Source: Platanthera guangdongensis
Lineage: Eukaryota > Streptophyta > Magnoliopsida > Asparagales > Orchidaceae
Direction of reading: 5' to 3'
DNA length: 64,000 nucleotides
NCBI GenBank assembly: GCA_039583875.1
Contig: CM077153.1
Coordinates: forward strand, 110,480,568 to 110,544,567
Each line of letters starts with the position of its first letter. The first letter of the stretch is position 1. Under the pieces are notes generated by a model, which worked only from the letters and a program-made list of their open reading frames with translations, was not told the origin of the DNA and did not search any database. Positions 52,101 through 63,822 of this stretch are shown one piece after another. A program made the position numbers and the translations under genes.

Positions 52101-53699
52101 AATAGAAGAGTGCATTATTGATTTTCCTTCATTTTCCTTTATTAAGTTATTTATTTATTCAATAATCTTATTAATGCAGGTATTGCAAGTCCTTGGAACT
52201 AAAAGTCTTTGTGCGAGTAGAGGTGTTCACGGATCCAACATGAATGATGGCAAGAAAATCTTGGAATGGGCACCACACGGGTAGGGACACGCCCGTGCCA
52301 TTACCCGTGTCCTTATCGTGAAGGATAAGACCTGGAGCCATGAAGAACGCATGACCATGTTACTTCCCGTGTCAAATGACATGGCGGACGGCCAAGCGCG
52401 CCTTTTCATTTCAAAACCGCTCAGATGCACCGTTTAGACCCTACACGGCCTGTGACACGGCCGTGTTGTAACCCGTGTTCGACATCTGCTTACATGAAGA
52501 CTATAAAAACCTGCACAAAGAAATAGAAGGGGACTTTTGGATTGGAGGACTTGGAAAACTTCTAGAGGACGAAAGTGGAGCACTTAATAGAAGGGGAAAT
52601 CAAAGGAGATAATATGTATGGTTTTAATCTTCATATATCTCTATTAATTTTCCCCTTCTCTTAGTGGATCTAACTTTTATTTTACATTTCGTATGAGTCT
52701 TACTTTTTTCTGAACTGATTTAGTAATCATGTGTGTTGATTTTCATTCATATATGTGGTATTTTTTTAGTATGTGTGGTTTCAAGAAAAGAGAATGATCA
52801 TATATTTGAAGTTAGTATTTATTTCATGTGAATCCCAAACTTCTAGGTTGAGAAATTGGAAGGTTGTGATGATGGTTATTAATTTCATTCTCTGGTGTTT
52901 TTTCTCTTTGTATTTCAAATTACATGATCCAGAGATATGTTGTTTGGATAATGAAAATAACGATAATTAGATTCAAGGTATCATAGAGATAGGATTTCAT
53001 GAATTTATGTATTTAACAGGGTTACTTCATATTAATGCAAATTTGAGTGCTGTGAATTGTTCGAGAGAAAATTTACTCAACTTAAGTTTAGGTATTAAAT
53101 TGCTCGAGAGAAAATTCGATAAAGATTGAACCCTTACAATACAACTAATTCGACATTTTTGTTAATACGTGGTTACATAGACTTTAATTAATGAGTAAAT
53201 ATTTTCATGTGATTACTCTTAGACTATTTGATTTTTACCATCCTTAATCCTCCAATGTAATTTTATCCAATTAGTCCTAGTAATGTTAATTTAGACTATC
53301 AACCAATTTTAAATATAGGTACAATAACAGAGTGAGTGAGTACGAGTACATGAAAAGACCCTGAGGAATACGCATCAATCAAGCTAATACCTATCTAAAT
53401 AGTTTATACTAGAGTTGAAAATAAAATCTGCATCAAGTTTTTGGCGTCGTGGTCGGGGAACTCGTTTTCAATATTTTGAAAGCTTAAACTCTGTTAATCT
53501 ACCCATTTTTGATTTCTAACATATAATTGTAAATTAGTTTATTGCATAATTATATCACTTAATCTCTGTTTTGTAGTCTGTTAGTCTATGACCAGGGGGA
53601 GAAATTCTGGGTTAACAACATATAGTCGCTGTTTGCATTATATACAAATATAAATACTGATTATCTATTGTTTGCCGACTATGCAAACTATATTGTGTC

Positions 53700-54122
53700 T
53701 ATGGTCCTTCCTAAAGATTTTTCATATCAGTAGAAAAAGAAATTTATCTCTGACTTGAAATATTACTTTTGGGAGGACCCCTATCTTTTTTGGATATGTG
53801 TAGATTCCATTATACGTAGATGTGTATCAGCGGAGGTGGGCTGGAAAATCTTTGAGTGGTGTCATTCAGGCCCTACAAGTGGTCACTTTAGAGCAAACCG
53901 CTCAGCTAAAAAGGTTCTTGATTCCGGTTTTTATTGGCCCCTTCTATTCAGGGATGCCCAAAGGTATATACTTTCATGTGATTCTTGTCAAAAATCAGGT
54001 AATATCCCTAAATTACATGAAATGCCACGAACATTTATTCTAACGGGCCCGATTAAAACTTTATTATGGAGAGTTTCCTCAAGGTTTCACTCGCCAAGAA
54101 TCATGCCTCCGACTAGACTATG
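53700..54122 (+). pseudogene. Athila-type integrase zinc-binding fragment
   Basis: Reads YYFWEDPYLFWICVDSIIRRC, CHSGPTSGHFRANRSAKKVL, GFYWPLLFRDA and CDSCQKSGNI, the H-H-C-C zinc-binding region of Athila integrases, preceded by the usual LKYYFWEDPYL-type sequence. It ends shortly after and has no DDE core. One in-frame stop is near 53733. Confidence 0.85.
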
Positions 54123-54229
54123 ATTAAGTGTAATTTAATGAATTTTCTAAGTTTTTATTCTTTTGTAAAATTTTAGTTAAATTTTAGTATAAAAACATTA
54201 TAAAATCACTTATGAAGTAATTCCATTTC

Positions 54230-54830
54230 AGAGCAGCACACGTGCTTGCACTCGCCCGTGTGCCAAGCCGCATTCATGAAAAACATTTTTAACCTAGATG
54301 TGTTCAATTTAAAACCAGAGTAGAAATAATTGCACCAGAGTGGAAAGGAATTATGTTTCTCGAGCACCACACGGGTGGACACCCACCCATGTGCTATGCC
54401 ATGTCGCATTTGCCCCATTTTCTCGAAGTCATCCCGAGTACCACACGGATGGACATACACCAGCATGTGTGCATCCGTATTTGGGTAATAAGTTCGATGA
54501 ACACAACACGGGTGGCTACAAAGCCGTGTGCACACTCGTGTGTAAGGTATTGAGTTCGACGATGTTGCGGCCCAAGCACCACATGGGTAGATACCCAGCC
54601 GTGTGCTCACCCGTGTGCAATGAGATGCATACTCGATGATGAAATGTTCGACGATGCAACGTTCTCGAGCAGGACACGGGTCGCTACCCAGCAGTGTGCC
54701 CACCCGTGTCTATGGTAATGAGTTCGACGAAGTACTGTTCTCGAGTAGGATATGGGTACACACATGACCGTGTCACAACCCGTATTCGAATTAATATGCT
54801 ATCACGGGTGCCACCCGTGGAGATATTATA
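54230..54830. repeat. Cluster of CACACGGGTGG-type palindromes
   Basis: Imperfect units combine an ACACGGGTGG or CACCCGTGTG half with TTCGACGATG or TTCTCGAGYA phrases. Related units are at 36800-37200. Minus-strand open frames in this block are by-products of the repeat. Confidence 0.7.
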
Positions 54831-56335
54831 TACTATCACTTTTGCTCCCGTTGTATTGCTTATGCTCTTCTATTTCATTGATGTTCAGTTCTTTATATAT
54901 TATTTTATTTGCTTTATCAGTTCTTTACGTTGCATTGAGGACAGTGCAAATTTTAAGTCTGGGGGTGGATATTCTTAAATTCTAATATTTAACTACTGGT
55001 CATTTACAATTTGTTAAGAAACAGGCCAAAATAAAAAAAATTCTAATATTTTTTCACTCAATATTGGTAAACCCCCCTAATAAAATTATTTTTGCTTCTT
55101 TTTAAGCTTTCATTAATTCACTCACCTGCGATTATAACTAGTTAATTTGCTTTGGCAAGCTGATTAAAATGAATTAAAGTAGACTCATTGAGCGTACAAA
55201 TTTTTTGATAGTAATTATGTGTATAAATTCATTAGCTTAATTTTCTCTATATAACTTATTTTTAAGATTAGTCCTTTATATTATTAAGTAACAATCACCC
55301 TATTTTAGAAAATATAATTATCTATAATAAAGTGAGTCGAAGAGTGTAACATTTTTATAATTTTATATTATGGAATCAAAATAAAGAATACTCTTTATTG
55401 GTGTCTAGAACTTGCCCTCTAGCGATCATCAAAACTTTCACATAAGTTAATTAGTGAGGGCGGAAATGACTTAGGCCTCCCATTGGATAGCTTTAGCCTT
55501 GCAAGCCCAAAACCCTAAACATTATACCCTTGCACACCCAATTTGGAGCTAATCCCTATTTCTTTTGATGTACCACTACAAAAATTCACCAAGACCAAAA
55601 ATTCTTACCTATTAACACATCTATCTTTGAGTTTACACCTTTTGCTATGTGAATTACAAAATTTTAATAGATGGTGTAAAGCACTTTGACAATCTATTTA
55701 TTGATGAAAAAAAGAGAAAAATATATGAATATGCATCGAAACGCTGAAGAAAGAAAAAAAATACAAAAAAGGGGAAAGTATAATGTGAAGTCTGGGGGTG
55801 CTTTTATAATGGTGATGTATGAGAGGGTAATTACATAGCAAGAGGCTCAATCGTGATCTAGTTGTGATAAGAACCATCCAGTTTATCTTTGATTACCCCA
55901 CCTATGATCTTTTATCCAAAGCCAGAAAGTTACATCCTAATACAAGTAATAAGGATCAAACCTTGTTAATCCTAACTAGAATCGTGGAGAGGGTGTGAAA
56001 AGGCAAGCTTATGGCTATCAATATAGGTACTTATAAGTTTTGAAACACTAATGCCTACCTTTTTGAGATTGTTATTTTCTCCTCATATTTGTTATGGATG
56101 ACTGTAATTTTATTTCTAGGAAAGAGTGAAAGATAGTTAAGAGATATATGTGAGGAATTTTAAGATAAGGTTATATTTAGAAAAGTCTTCTATACTATTT
56201 TCTAAGCAATTACAACATAAAATTTCTCTTTGAATTCATAGCAACCAGCTTGCGGGAGAACAATTAATTATTAGTAACCCAAATGTTTGAATTAGTTTGC
56301 TTAGGGACAAGCAAACACATAAGTCTGGGGGTATT

Positions 56336-57846
56336 TGATAAACATAATTATATAAGTCCTTTTTACTATCATATTTCTAATCATGTCCACTATTATCTCG
56401 CTCCATTCATTATAATTACACAAAAATAGTTAAGAACTTGAATTATCATGAATAGAAGTGTGCATTATTGATTTTCCTTCATTTTTCTTTTATTAAGTTA
56501 TTTATTTATTCATTAATATTCTTAATGCAGGTATTGCAAGTCCTTGGAACTAAAAGTCTTTGTACAAGTAGAGGTGCTCACAGATCCAACATGACTGATG
56601 GCAGGAAAATCTTGGATTGGGCACCACACGAGTAGGGACACGCCTGTTCCATTACCCGGGTCCTTATCGTGAAGGATTAGACCTGGAGCCATGAAGAACG
56701 CACGACCATGTTACTTCCCGTGTCAAATGACACGGCGGACGGCCAGGTGCGTCTTTTCATTTCAAAACCACCCAGACGCACCGTTTAGACCCTACACGGC
56801 CTGTGACACGGCCGTGTTGGAACCCGTGTTTGACATCTGCTTACATGAAGACTATAAAAACCTGCACAAAGAAACAGAAGGGGACTTTTGGATAGGAGGA
56901 CTTGGAAAACTTCTAGAGGACGAAAGTGGAGCACTTAATAGAAGGGGATATCAAAGGAGATAATCCGTATGGTTTTAATCTTCATGTATCTCTATTAATT
57001 TTCCCCTTCTCTTAGTTGATCTAACTTTTATTTTACATTTCGTATGAGACTTGCTTTTTTTGAACTGATTTAGTAATCATGTGTGTTGATTTTCATTTCA
57101 TATATGTGGTATTTTATTAGTATGTGTGGTTTCAAGCAAAGAGAATGATCATATATTTGAAGTTAGTATTTATTTCATTTGAATGCCAAACTTCTAAGTT
57201 GAAAAATTGGAAGGTTGTGATGATGGTTATTAATTTCATTTTCTGATATTTTTTCTCTTTGTATTTCAAATTACATGATCGAGAGATATGTTGTTTGGAT
57301 AATGAAAATATCGATAATTAGATTCAAGGTATCATAGAGATAGGATTTCATGAATTTATGTATTTAACAAGGTTACTTCATATTAATGCAAATTTGAGTG
57401 CTGTGAATTGTTCGAGAGAAAATTTACTCAACTTAAGTTTAGGTATTGAATTGCTCATGAGAGAATTCGATAAATATTAAACCCTTACAATACAATGAAT
57501 TCGATAATTTTGTTAATATGTGGTTACATAGACTTGAATTGATGAGTAAATATTCTCATGTGATTACTCTTAGACTATTTGCTTTTTACCATCCTTAATC
57601 CTCCAATGTCATTTTATCCAATTAGTTATAGTAATGTTAATTTAGAGTATCAACCAATTTTAAATATAGGTATGATAACAGAGTGAGAGTGAGTATGAGT
57701 ACTTGAAAAGACCTGGAGGAATACGGTACAAGATGTAGATTTCTCATATACCATGATTGATAGGTGCACTTGCCTGAGATTAAAATCAATCTAGCTTATA
57801 TCTATCTGCATAGTTTAAACTAGAGTTGAAAATAAAATCCGCATAA
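56336..57846 (+). repeat. LTR3 of the Athila-like complex
   Basis: 1511 bp, starting TGATAAACATAA and ending CCGCATAA (the expected CA is changed to AA). A TATA box (TATAAAAACC) is near 56852. The right TSD CATAC follows. Confidence 0.85.
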
Positions 57847-58016
57847 CATACTGAAAAAATGCACACCAGACAAAATGGATGAGACACTAAAAGTCACAAG
57901 ACAAATACAAGCAGACACAATAATGAGCATATAAAAAAATAGCTTATATGCAGCGCTAGTGCTACTGCGTAGAGGTAACTCATAGAGAAGCTAGTTTGAG
58001 GAAAATCGCAAAAATT

Positions 58017-58464
58017 TCAATAGTTTTTGTAGCATGGTAAAGGAGTGAGATCCAAAACACCCAATTCCAGTCTAAATAAAGAAAAACAAGTGCTAGGAAG
58101 GGGTCTTGTGAATATATCTAAAACCTTATTATTAGTGCCAATGAAGCTCACTTTCACATTTTCTTTCTTAATATGATCACATATAAAGTGATGACGAACG
58201 TCTATGTGTTTTGATCGAGAGTGGTGCACCGATTATTTGTTAAGTCTATGGCACTCTTATTGTCGCACCTAAGTTCAACATTCTTGATTGAGAGATCGAA
58301 GTCCTCTTATATTTGTGACATCCAAAGTTCTTGTGCGGAACAACTTCCTAGAGCAATGTATTCGGCCTCTGGCGTGGAGGGGGCAACAAAATTCTATTTC
58401 TTACTCGACCATGAAACTAGTGCAGGACCTAAGAAGTGACACATGCCACTTGTGCTTTTGCGAT
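58017..58464 (-). pseudogene. Copia RNase H fragment
   Basis: Begins at KSTSGMCHFLG, continues with LVSWSSKKQNSVAPSTPEAE, LGSCSAQELW and CDNKSAI, and ends with SKHIDVRHHFI and IFTRPLPS. Two frame breaks occur. The residues directly before KSTSG lie across the insertion at 60541 onward (CSLDR), which fixes the insertion site. Confidence 0.88.
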
Positions 58465-60535
58465 TGTTGAAATAGAAAATCGGTCTCTGTGGAGTTCGGG
58501 TCCCCAATGGGGTGTGTCCTCACACTTACTTCTCTAGGACTAGCACATCGTACTAAAGATTCAGGAGCCCAGGGACAGAACCAAGATCTAAGCGAGGAGG
58601 ACCCACCTCATGCTCGGAAGATCTAAGATCGCTTCCCCTCCAAAGCTAATACTGAGCTTGGGCATCTTGGAGAATGCTCTAGGCTTGATAAGAAAAGTCT
58701 GGGAAAGAAGAAAATAAGAGAATCCTCCTTCCAAATGTGCCCCCTTGGTTCTATTTATAGATTTCCAAACCTTGTTTGCCAACAGCGTAATTCCGCTATC
58801 CTGAATTACTAAACGCACCCCAATTGGGTCTGCCAATAGCATAACTCTGCTGTTCTGAAAAGCTATTTGCAGACCCTTAAGTGGTTAAGGTAATTTTATC
58901 TCTAGACTCCACTAGGAGAGAGGCCCATGAAGTCACCTCTCTCCTGAAGAAGAGAGTGATGGGGTGAGCAGATCATTCGCCCTGCAGTTCCCCGAAGGGC
59001 GAGTGCGGGATCCTTAAGCCATCTACCTTATTTGGACAGAACATTTCTGCTTATTCCTATATGCCTTCTGCTTGCCTGGGAGAAACTCCTCCCGCCTGTC
59101 TTTGAGAAAGGCCTGCACACTCTAGGGGAGTGTGGGTTTGTTTACCCCACTCACCTACTTTTACCAGCTTGATCCTGAGCATCCCTGGCTTCATCGAGGG
59201 AGGGGCGTTACATAGTGAATACATGGTTGTACACAATCCCCGCTCTTTTCGAGCCAATTCTACGCTCGGAAAGAAAAGTCCTACCCCAGTATTCGATGAG
59301 TGTTGGATGACCTGTAAGGGAATCTTTTGTGGGTCCCTCCATGACTCTATATATATCCCAGGGTCCGACCCCAACATGACAACTTCTGCTCATCCACAGT
59401 TCCTTTCCTAAGCTTCTGTTGCTTTGACGATGATCACCAAACTGTCCTTGAAGCCTCTCTCTCAAGAACTGTTGGATTGTCTTGCCCTCGTGCAAGCAAA
59501 AACTAACTCCAAGTCTTCCAAATATGCCTTACGACTCTTTTCCAAAAGACCTGTAGACTCGCCATTTTAGCCGAGAAAGGCCAAGAAGGTTCAGTGGAAG
59601 CTTACGGTGGAGGAGTCTGCCTCTCTGACTCCGACCCCCCAACGCGAGACCCATGCTCTATTACCGGAGGTACTTTACTCACCTCTACCCTACCGACAAC
59701 ACAAAAAAACCTATTATACTGAGAAATCGGTCCACTAACAGGACCCACCGGCAGAAAATAATGTTGGAGTCCCCCTGGCGAATGCTGAGGAACCCCAACC
59801 TTCCGATGGTAATGGACCGTTGGTCCAGGAGACTATCCCTAAAGTTGCCCAGGTCTATCATCCACTCGCCTCCGATAATAGACTTATCACCTTCTCCCAT
59901 TCCTTAGTTCATGCCTCGCTCACAACAATCCTTGCAGATGTTCCCTTCGGGACTACGGGGATGGTCAGTATAGCACCGAAGACCCCGTTTGTCGAGAACC
60001 CACAAGATCACACGTCGGGTTCTCGCGCCTTGACTGAAAAGACTGATACCCCACAACCAGCCGAGATCCCTCTTGTGGAGAAAATGACAACCAATCCATG
60101 ACGGGTAAAATCACGCCAATCCTTCCTGAAGAGGCTCTTTGAGGGGATACCTGGTCCTTGCCAGAAACCAAGCTGAAGGCCTATAGGAATAGGGAGAAAG
60201 GTCCTTGCTAAATTAGGAGGATGGCTTAAGGATCCCACACTCACCCTTCAGTGAACTGCGAGGCGAATGCTTGGCTCACCCCAGTACTCGCTTCTTCAAG
60301 CAAGAGGTGCCTTCATAGGTCTCTCTCCTAGTAGGGTCCAGAGATAACATTACCTGGACACCCTTGAGGGACTGCAAATAACCTTTCAAATAATGGGGGC
60401 CTCTCGCTGAGATCTCAGTTCTGTTCCTGGGAAGCTGAATCTTTGGTCTAGTGTGTTGGTCTGAGGGAATTAATTATGAGGCGACACCCCTTTGAGGACC
60501 CCTAACTCCACAAAAAACGAATTTTGGTTTCAAAA
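58465..60535. mobile_element. Long-inverted-repeat element, 2071 bp
   Basis: Inserted in the copia RNase H with TSD GCGAT (58460-58464, 60536-60540). Ends are TGTTGAAATAGAAAAT and the complement of TTTTGAAACCAAAATT. Inverted repeats continue inward with gaps: GTGGAGTT, then AGGAGAGAG, TGGGGTGAGC and GGATCCTTAAGCCATC occur in both arms (left to about 59040, right from about 60180). The left arm is about 250 bp longer. No transposase is seen. A 5-bp TSD does not fit hAT, Mutator, CACTA or Tc1 elements well, so the class is open. Confidence 0.65.
59373..60101 (+). pseudogene. Broken ORF inside the inverted-repeat element
   Basis: After a TATATATA box (59348-59355) an ATG at 59374 is followed by MTTSAHPQFLS and a stop. 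The same frame continues with KPLSQELLDCLALVQ and KSSKYALRLFSKRP. Later a Pro/Ser-rich reading runs to 60101 (VQETIPKVAQVYHPLAS). I recognise no family. It may be captured host sequence or the element's own gene. Confidence 0.35.
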
Positions 60536-60540
60536 GCGAT

Positions 60541-61460
60541 CAAGTGAACACCTGGCATTATCTGAATCTGACTAACCATGAAGCGTCACATTTGCGGTAT
60601 GTGGATAACCAAGACCAAGATTTTGTGACCCTATGAGATACCTAAAGATGTGTTTGATGGTTCTCAGATGAGATTCTTTAGGGTTTGCTTGATATCCAAC
60701 ACAAAGGAACACCACAAACATGATGTTGGGTCTAGATACACTTAATTATAATAATGTTCTGATCTTGCCCCTAAATAATGTTTGGTCCATCGAAATGATG
60801 TTTTCATCCTTTCTAAGTTTTAGTGATGAGCTCATAAGAGTTTTTGCTTGTTTCAAATTCTTAAAACAAAAATTTTTAATCATACCTTTACATATTTAGA
60901 TTGACAAATAAAAATACAATCAACTCGTTGAGAAATTTGAAAACCTAGGAAATATGTCAATTCACCTAACAAACTCATTTCAAATTCACTTTGCATCACT
61001 TTTATGATTTCTTCATATAATGTTTCGTTAGTGGCACCAAATATTATATCATCGACATAGATTTGCATGATCATTACATTTGAATCACTATGTTTTACAA
61101 ATAAAGTTGTATTCGCACTCCCCATTCTAAAACTATGCTTAACAAGAAAAAACTTTAACCAATCGACCCATGCACTAGGAGCATGGTTTAATTCATATAA
61201 GGTTTTTATTAGTTTATGGTCGTATTTGGATGATTGCTACTTTTAAATCTGGGTGGTTACTCAATGTAAACTTCTTCTTTAATATAGCCATTTAAAAATG
61301 CACTCATAACATCGATTTGATCTAATTTTATCTTTTTAAAACTAGCAAAATGAGAAGAACATCCTAATGTACTCAAGGAAAGCAACGGGTGTAAAAGACT
61401 CCTCAAAATCCACCCCTTCAATATGAGAGTACCCCTGAGCAACCACCTACCCTTATTTAT
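60541..61460 (-). pseudogene. Copia RT fragment
   Basis: DVMSAFLNGYIKEEVYIE lies at about 61315-61260, IYVDDIIFGATNE near 61070-61030, YFLGFQI near 60935, and ESHLRTIKHIFRYL near 60690-60650. Frames change several times. Next to the inserted element it ends in SDSDNARCSLDR. Confidence 0.88.
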
Positions 61461-61713
61461 TGTAATCTTAGAGTCACCATCGAGTTTATTTTTAAAAATA
61501 CACTCACACCTACAACCGAATGGTCACTAGGGTGCTCCACTAAAGTCCACACTCTATTTCTCTCGAATTGATTAAGTTCTTCGTTCATGGCTAGAAACTA
61601 AGATTCGTCATTAGTGCTTCAGAAATATTCTTAGGTTCAATTTCAGATACAAAACATATGTTTAAAAATGATTCATGCACTTTTGAGCGAGTTATAATCC
61701 CATGTGAAGGTTC

Positions 61714-62820
61714 TTAAATTAGTAGTTCTCTAGGATAATTTTTTGAAACATTTAATTCACTTGGAGGCTTATATTCTTCTATATCACTGAAGTCATCGCC
61801 TACTACTATAACATCTCTCTTCTCGCTCTCACCTTCTAAGGATATGACGTCATCATTAACTACATTAGATTTTGGGTTTTCTTTAGGAGTAGTTTCATCA
61901 AAGTGAAAAAGAATAGGTTTTTCTACAACCAAGGTTCTTTTATTATAGACCATATAGGCATGACTCATAGAGGAGTATCCTAAAAAGATGCTTAGGTTAG
62001 ATTTTTCATCAGATTTCCTTAAGTTATCCTTAGTATTAAGAATGAAACATAGGCAGCCAAATACTCTAAAGTATGATAAAGGCGACTTGCTATCATAACA
62101 TAGATCATAAGGGGTGTGCTTATGAATAGGGTGAAGCATGATCTGGTTCATCATATAACATGATGTGTTGACTGCTTCCGCCCAAAAATATCGAGGCAGG
62201 CCAAACTCGACAAACATCGTGCGTGCTAATTCTTGAAGCATTCAGTTCTTTCTTACTACTACGTCGTTTTGTTGTGGAGTGCATAGGGCTGAAAATTCAT
62301 GCCGAATTTGTGCCGAATTCCTAAGTTGTTACAGAAATTTGTAAAGTTTTTGTTCCCAAATTTTCTCTTGTGATTGGACATTATGCATTTTATTTTTAGA
62401 TCCATTTCATTTTGCAATCTAGCACACAGATTACAAAATTCAAGGAATGAATCTGATTTATTTTCAATAAATATGGTCCAATAGAAAAGTCAGTACTCGA
62501 TAATCACAAAACTGTATCGTTTTCCAACTATGCTACAAGTGCTAAGAGGGCCAAAAAGATCCTTGTAAAAAGGTTCTAGCGGTATAGATGTAGAAATATC
62601 ATTTTTGCTTTTAAAAGAAGTTTTTATAAATTTCCCTTTTGGCAAGGAGCACAAAATGAAGTCAAAATACCACTTAACTTTTGAAGTCCGCAGATTAGTT
62701 TTTTGTTTTGTAGTTTAACTCTTATTTTGCTTCCGGAATGACCGAGACTCCTATGTACAAGTTTTAATTCATCATTTTTAACTTTTGAAGTCCACAGATT
62801 GTTATATGGCGATAACTTGA
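61714..62820 (-). pseudogene. Copia integrase fragment
   Basis: From the right: SLGHSGSKI, CAPCQKGKF, DLFGPLS, KCIMSNHKRKFGN, HEFSALCTPQQN and then a longer open stretch (62241-61714) with WAEAVNTSCYMMN, RVFGCLCFI and FLGYSS. The catalytic DNG-type motif reads SNHKRKF, so the second Asp is lost. Confidence 0.85.
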
Positions 62821-62821
62821 G

Positions 62822-63822
62822 CTAACACATGAAGGTACCTCGCAGGTGAAGGAATCGAAGTTGTTTCGATTGGAATCTGAATATGAACATTTTTTTGATG
62901 GAGATCGGCAAGGAGGTGGATAGCATGTACACCTGCTTCATGAAGATATTCAATGCCTTTAGATCTCTCGAAAAGACTTTTTCAAATGGAGACTTGTAGA
63001 GGAAGATCATGCGATCTCTGCCTCCACGATTCATCCCAAAAGTGACTGTTATTACTGAATCACATGACATCAGCTCCCTGGAGATAGAGAGACTCATTGG
63101 GAACCTGAAACCCCATGAGCTTAAACAAAAAATACTAGCCGAGGAGTATCCCAGGGAACTAAAAAAGATGGCACTGGCACTAAAATTTTCAAAGGTAAAG
63201 AAGGTTGCTGAAGAGTCCAATAATGAAGATGAAGAGATCCTCTATGTTTGAGAGTTTAGAAGATTCATAAAAATCATAAAGGGTAAGGGAAATTCAGAAC
63301 ATTTGTGAAGGAAAGTGTATAAGAGAAGAGGAGATGGACCAAACAGTCGAAGGGGATGAATAGTGATGAAGAAAAGTTTATACTTGAGTGCTACCACTAT
63401 CACAAATCTGGGCATATAAAGAGAGAGTGTCCAAAGCTCCAAAAGGAAGAAAATAGGAGACAAAGCTGGGACAAGGGAAAGAAGAAAGTGTTGAATATGT
63501 CAACGTGGGATGGTGTTGTTTCTAACGAATCAAGCACATCCGGCTCAAGTAGTGAAGAAGAGGCAAATATGTGCTTCAATATGAAGCATCATAGTGAATC
63601 CGACAACGAATCCAGTGTCCATAGTAACACTATGGTAATCCCTTCCTCCTATGATGAAATATATGAAATTTATGAGCAATTGTGTGATAAGCTTGATGAT
63701 GTGTTTCTTGAGAAAAGTCTTTTAAATCTGAAAACATAAAAATGAAACAGGACTTGGAAAAATTAACTAATAAAATTATCAAATATGGCAAAGAGAAGAT
63801 AGATTTCCAAGAGTGCTCTAAC
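62822..63822 (+). pseudogene. Copia gag fragment on the plus strand
   Basis: Reads MRSLPPRFIPKVTVI (63009 onward), LKKMALALKFSKVKK and then a CX2HX4HX4C-like knuckle, CYHYHKSGHIKREC, near 63391-63432. That is the UBN2-type gag plus knuckle of copia elements. Stops near 62997 and 63250 break it. It points away from the pol remnant on its left, so the two are either an inversion or different elements. Confidence 0.75.

Larger units (their letters stand above)
38722..53435 (+). repeat. LTR2 of the Athila-like complex, split by element 3
   Basis: The parts are 38722-38841 and 52106-53435, about 1450 bp together. It starts TGATAAATACAA and ends ATCTGCATCA. A TATA box (TATAAAAACC) is near 52502. 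Element 3 with its duplicated AATAG lies between the parts. Confidence 0.85.
53436..56335 (+). other. Internal region 2 of the Athila-like complex
   Basis: Starts with AGTTT and the primer-binding site TGGCGTCGTGGTCGGGGA (53442-53459), three mismatches from the tRNA-Asp complement. It holds a pol fragment, a palindrome block (54230-54830) and AT-rich noncoding sequence, then the polypurine tract AAGTCTGGGGGTATT. Most of gag-pol is deleted. Confidence 0.8.
34701..57846 (+). mobile_element. Athila-like complex: LTR-internal-LTR-internal-LTR
   Basis: LTR1 34701-36790, internal 1 36791-38721, LTR2 38722-53435 (split by element 3), internal 2 53436-56335, LTR3 56336-57846. The outer flanks carry the same TSD, CATAC (34696-34700 and 57847-57851). 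One TSD around three LTRs is the product expected from unequal exchange between the 5' and 3' LTRs of one element on sister chromatids. The Athila assignment rests on the tRNA-Asp-like primer-binding site and the integrase zinc-binding fragment in internal 2. Confidence 0.8.
57852..62820 (-). mobile_element. Minus-strand Ty1/copia pol remnant
   Basis: Reading leftward: a gag-pre-integrase piece (LVHRSLGH near 62745), integrase core (62580-61714), RT (about 61460-60541), then, beyond an inserted element, RNase H (58464-58017). Domain order is copia. Many stops and frameshifts. The LTRs are not identified. Confidence 0.8.
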
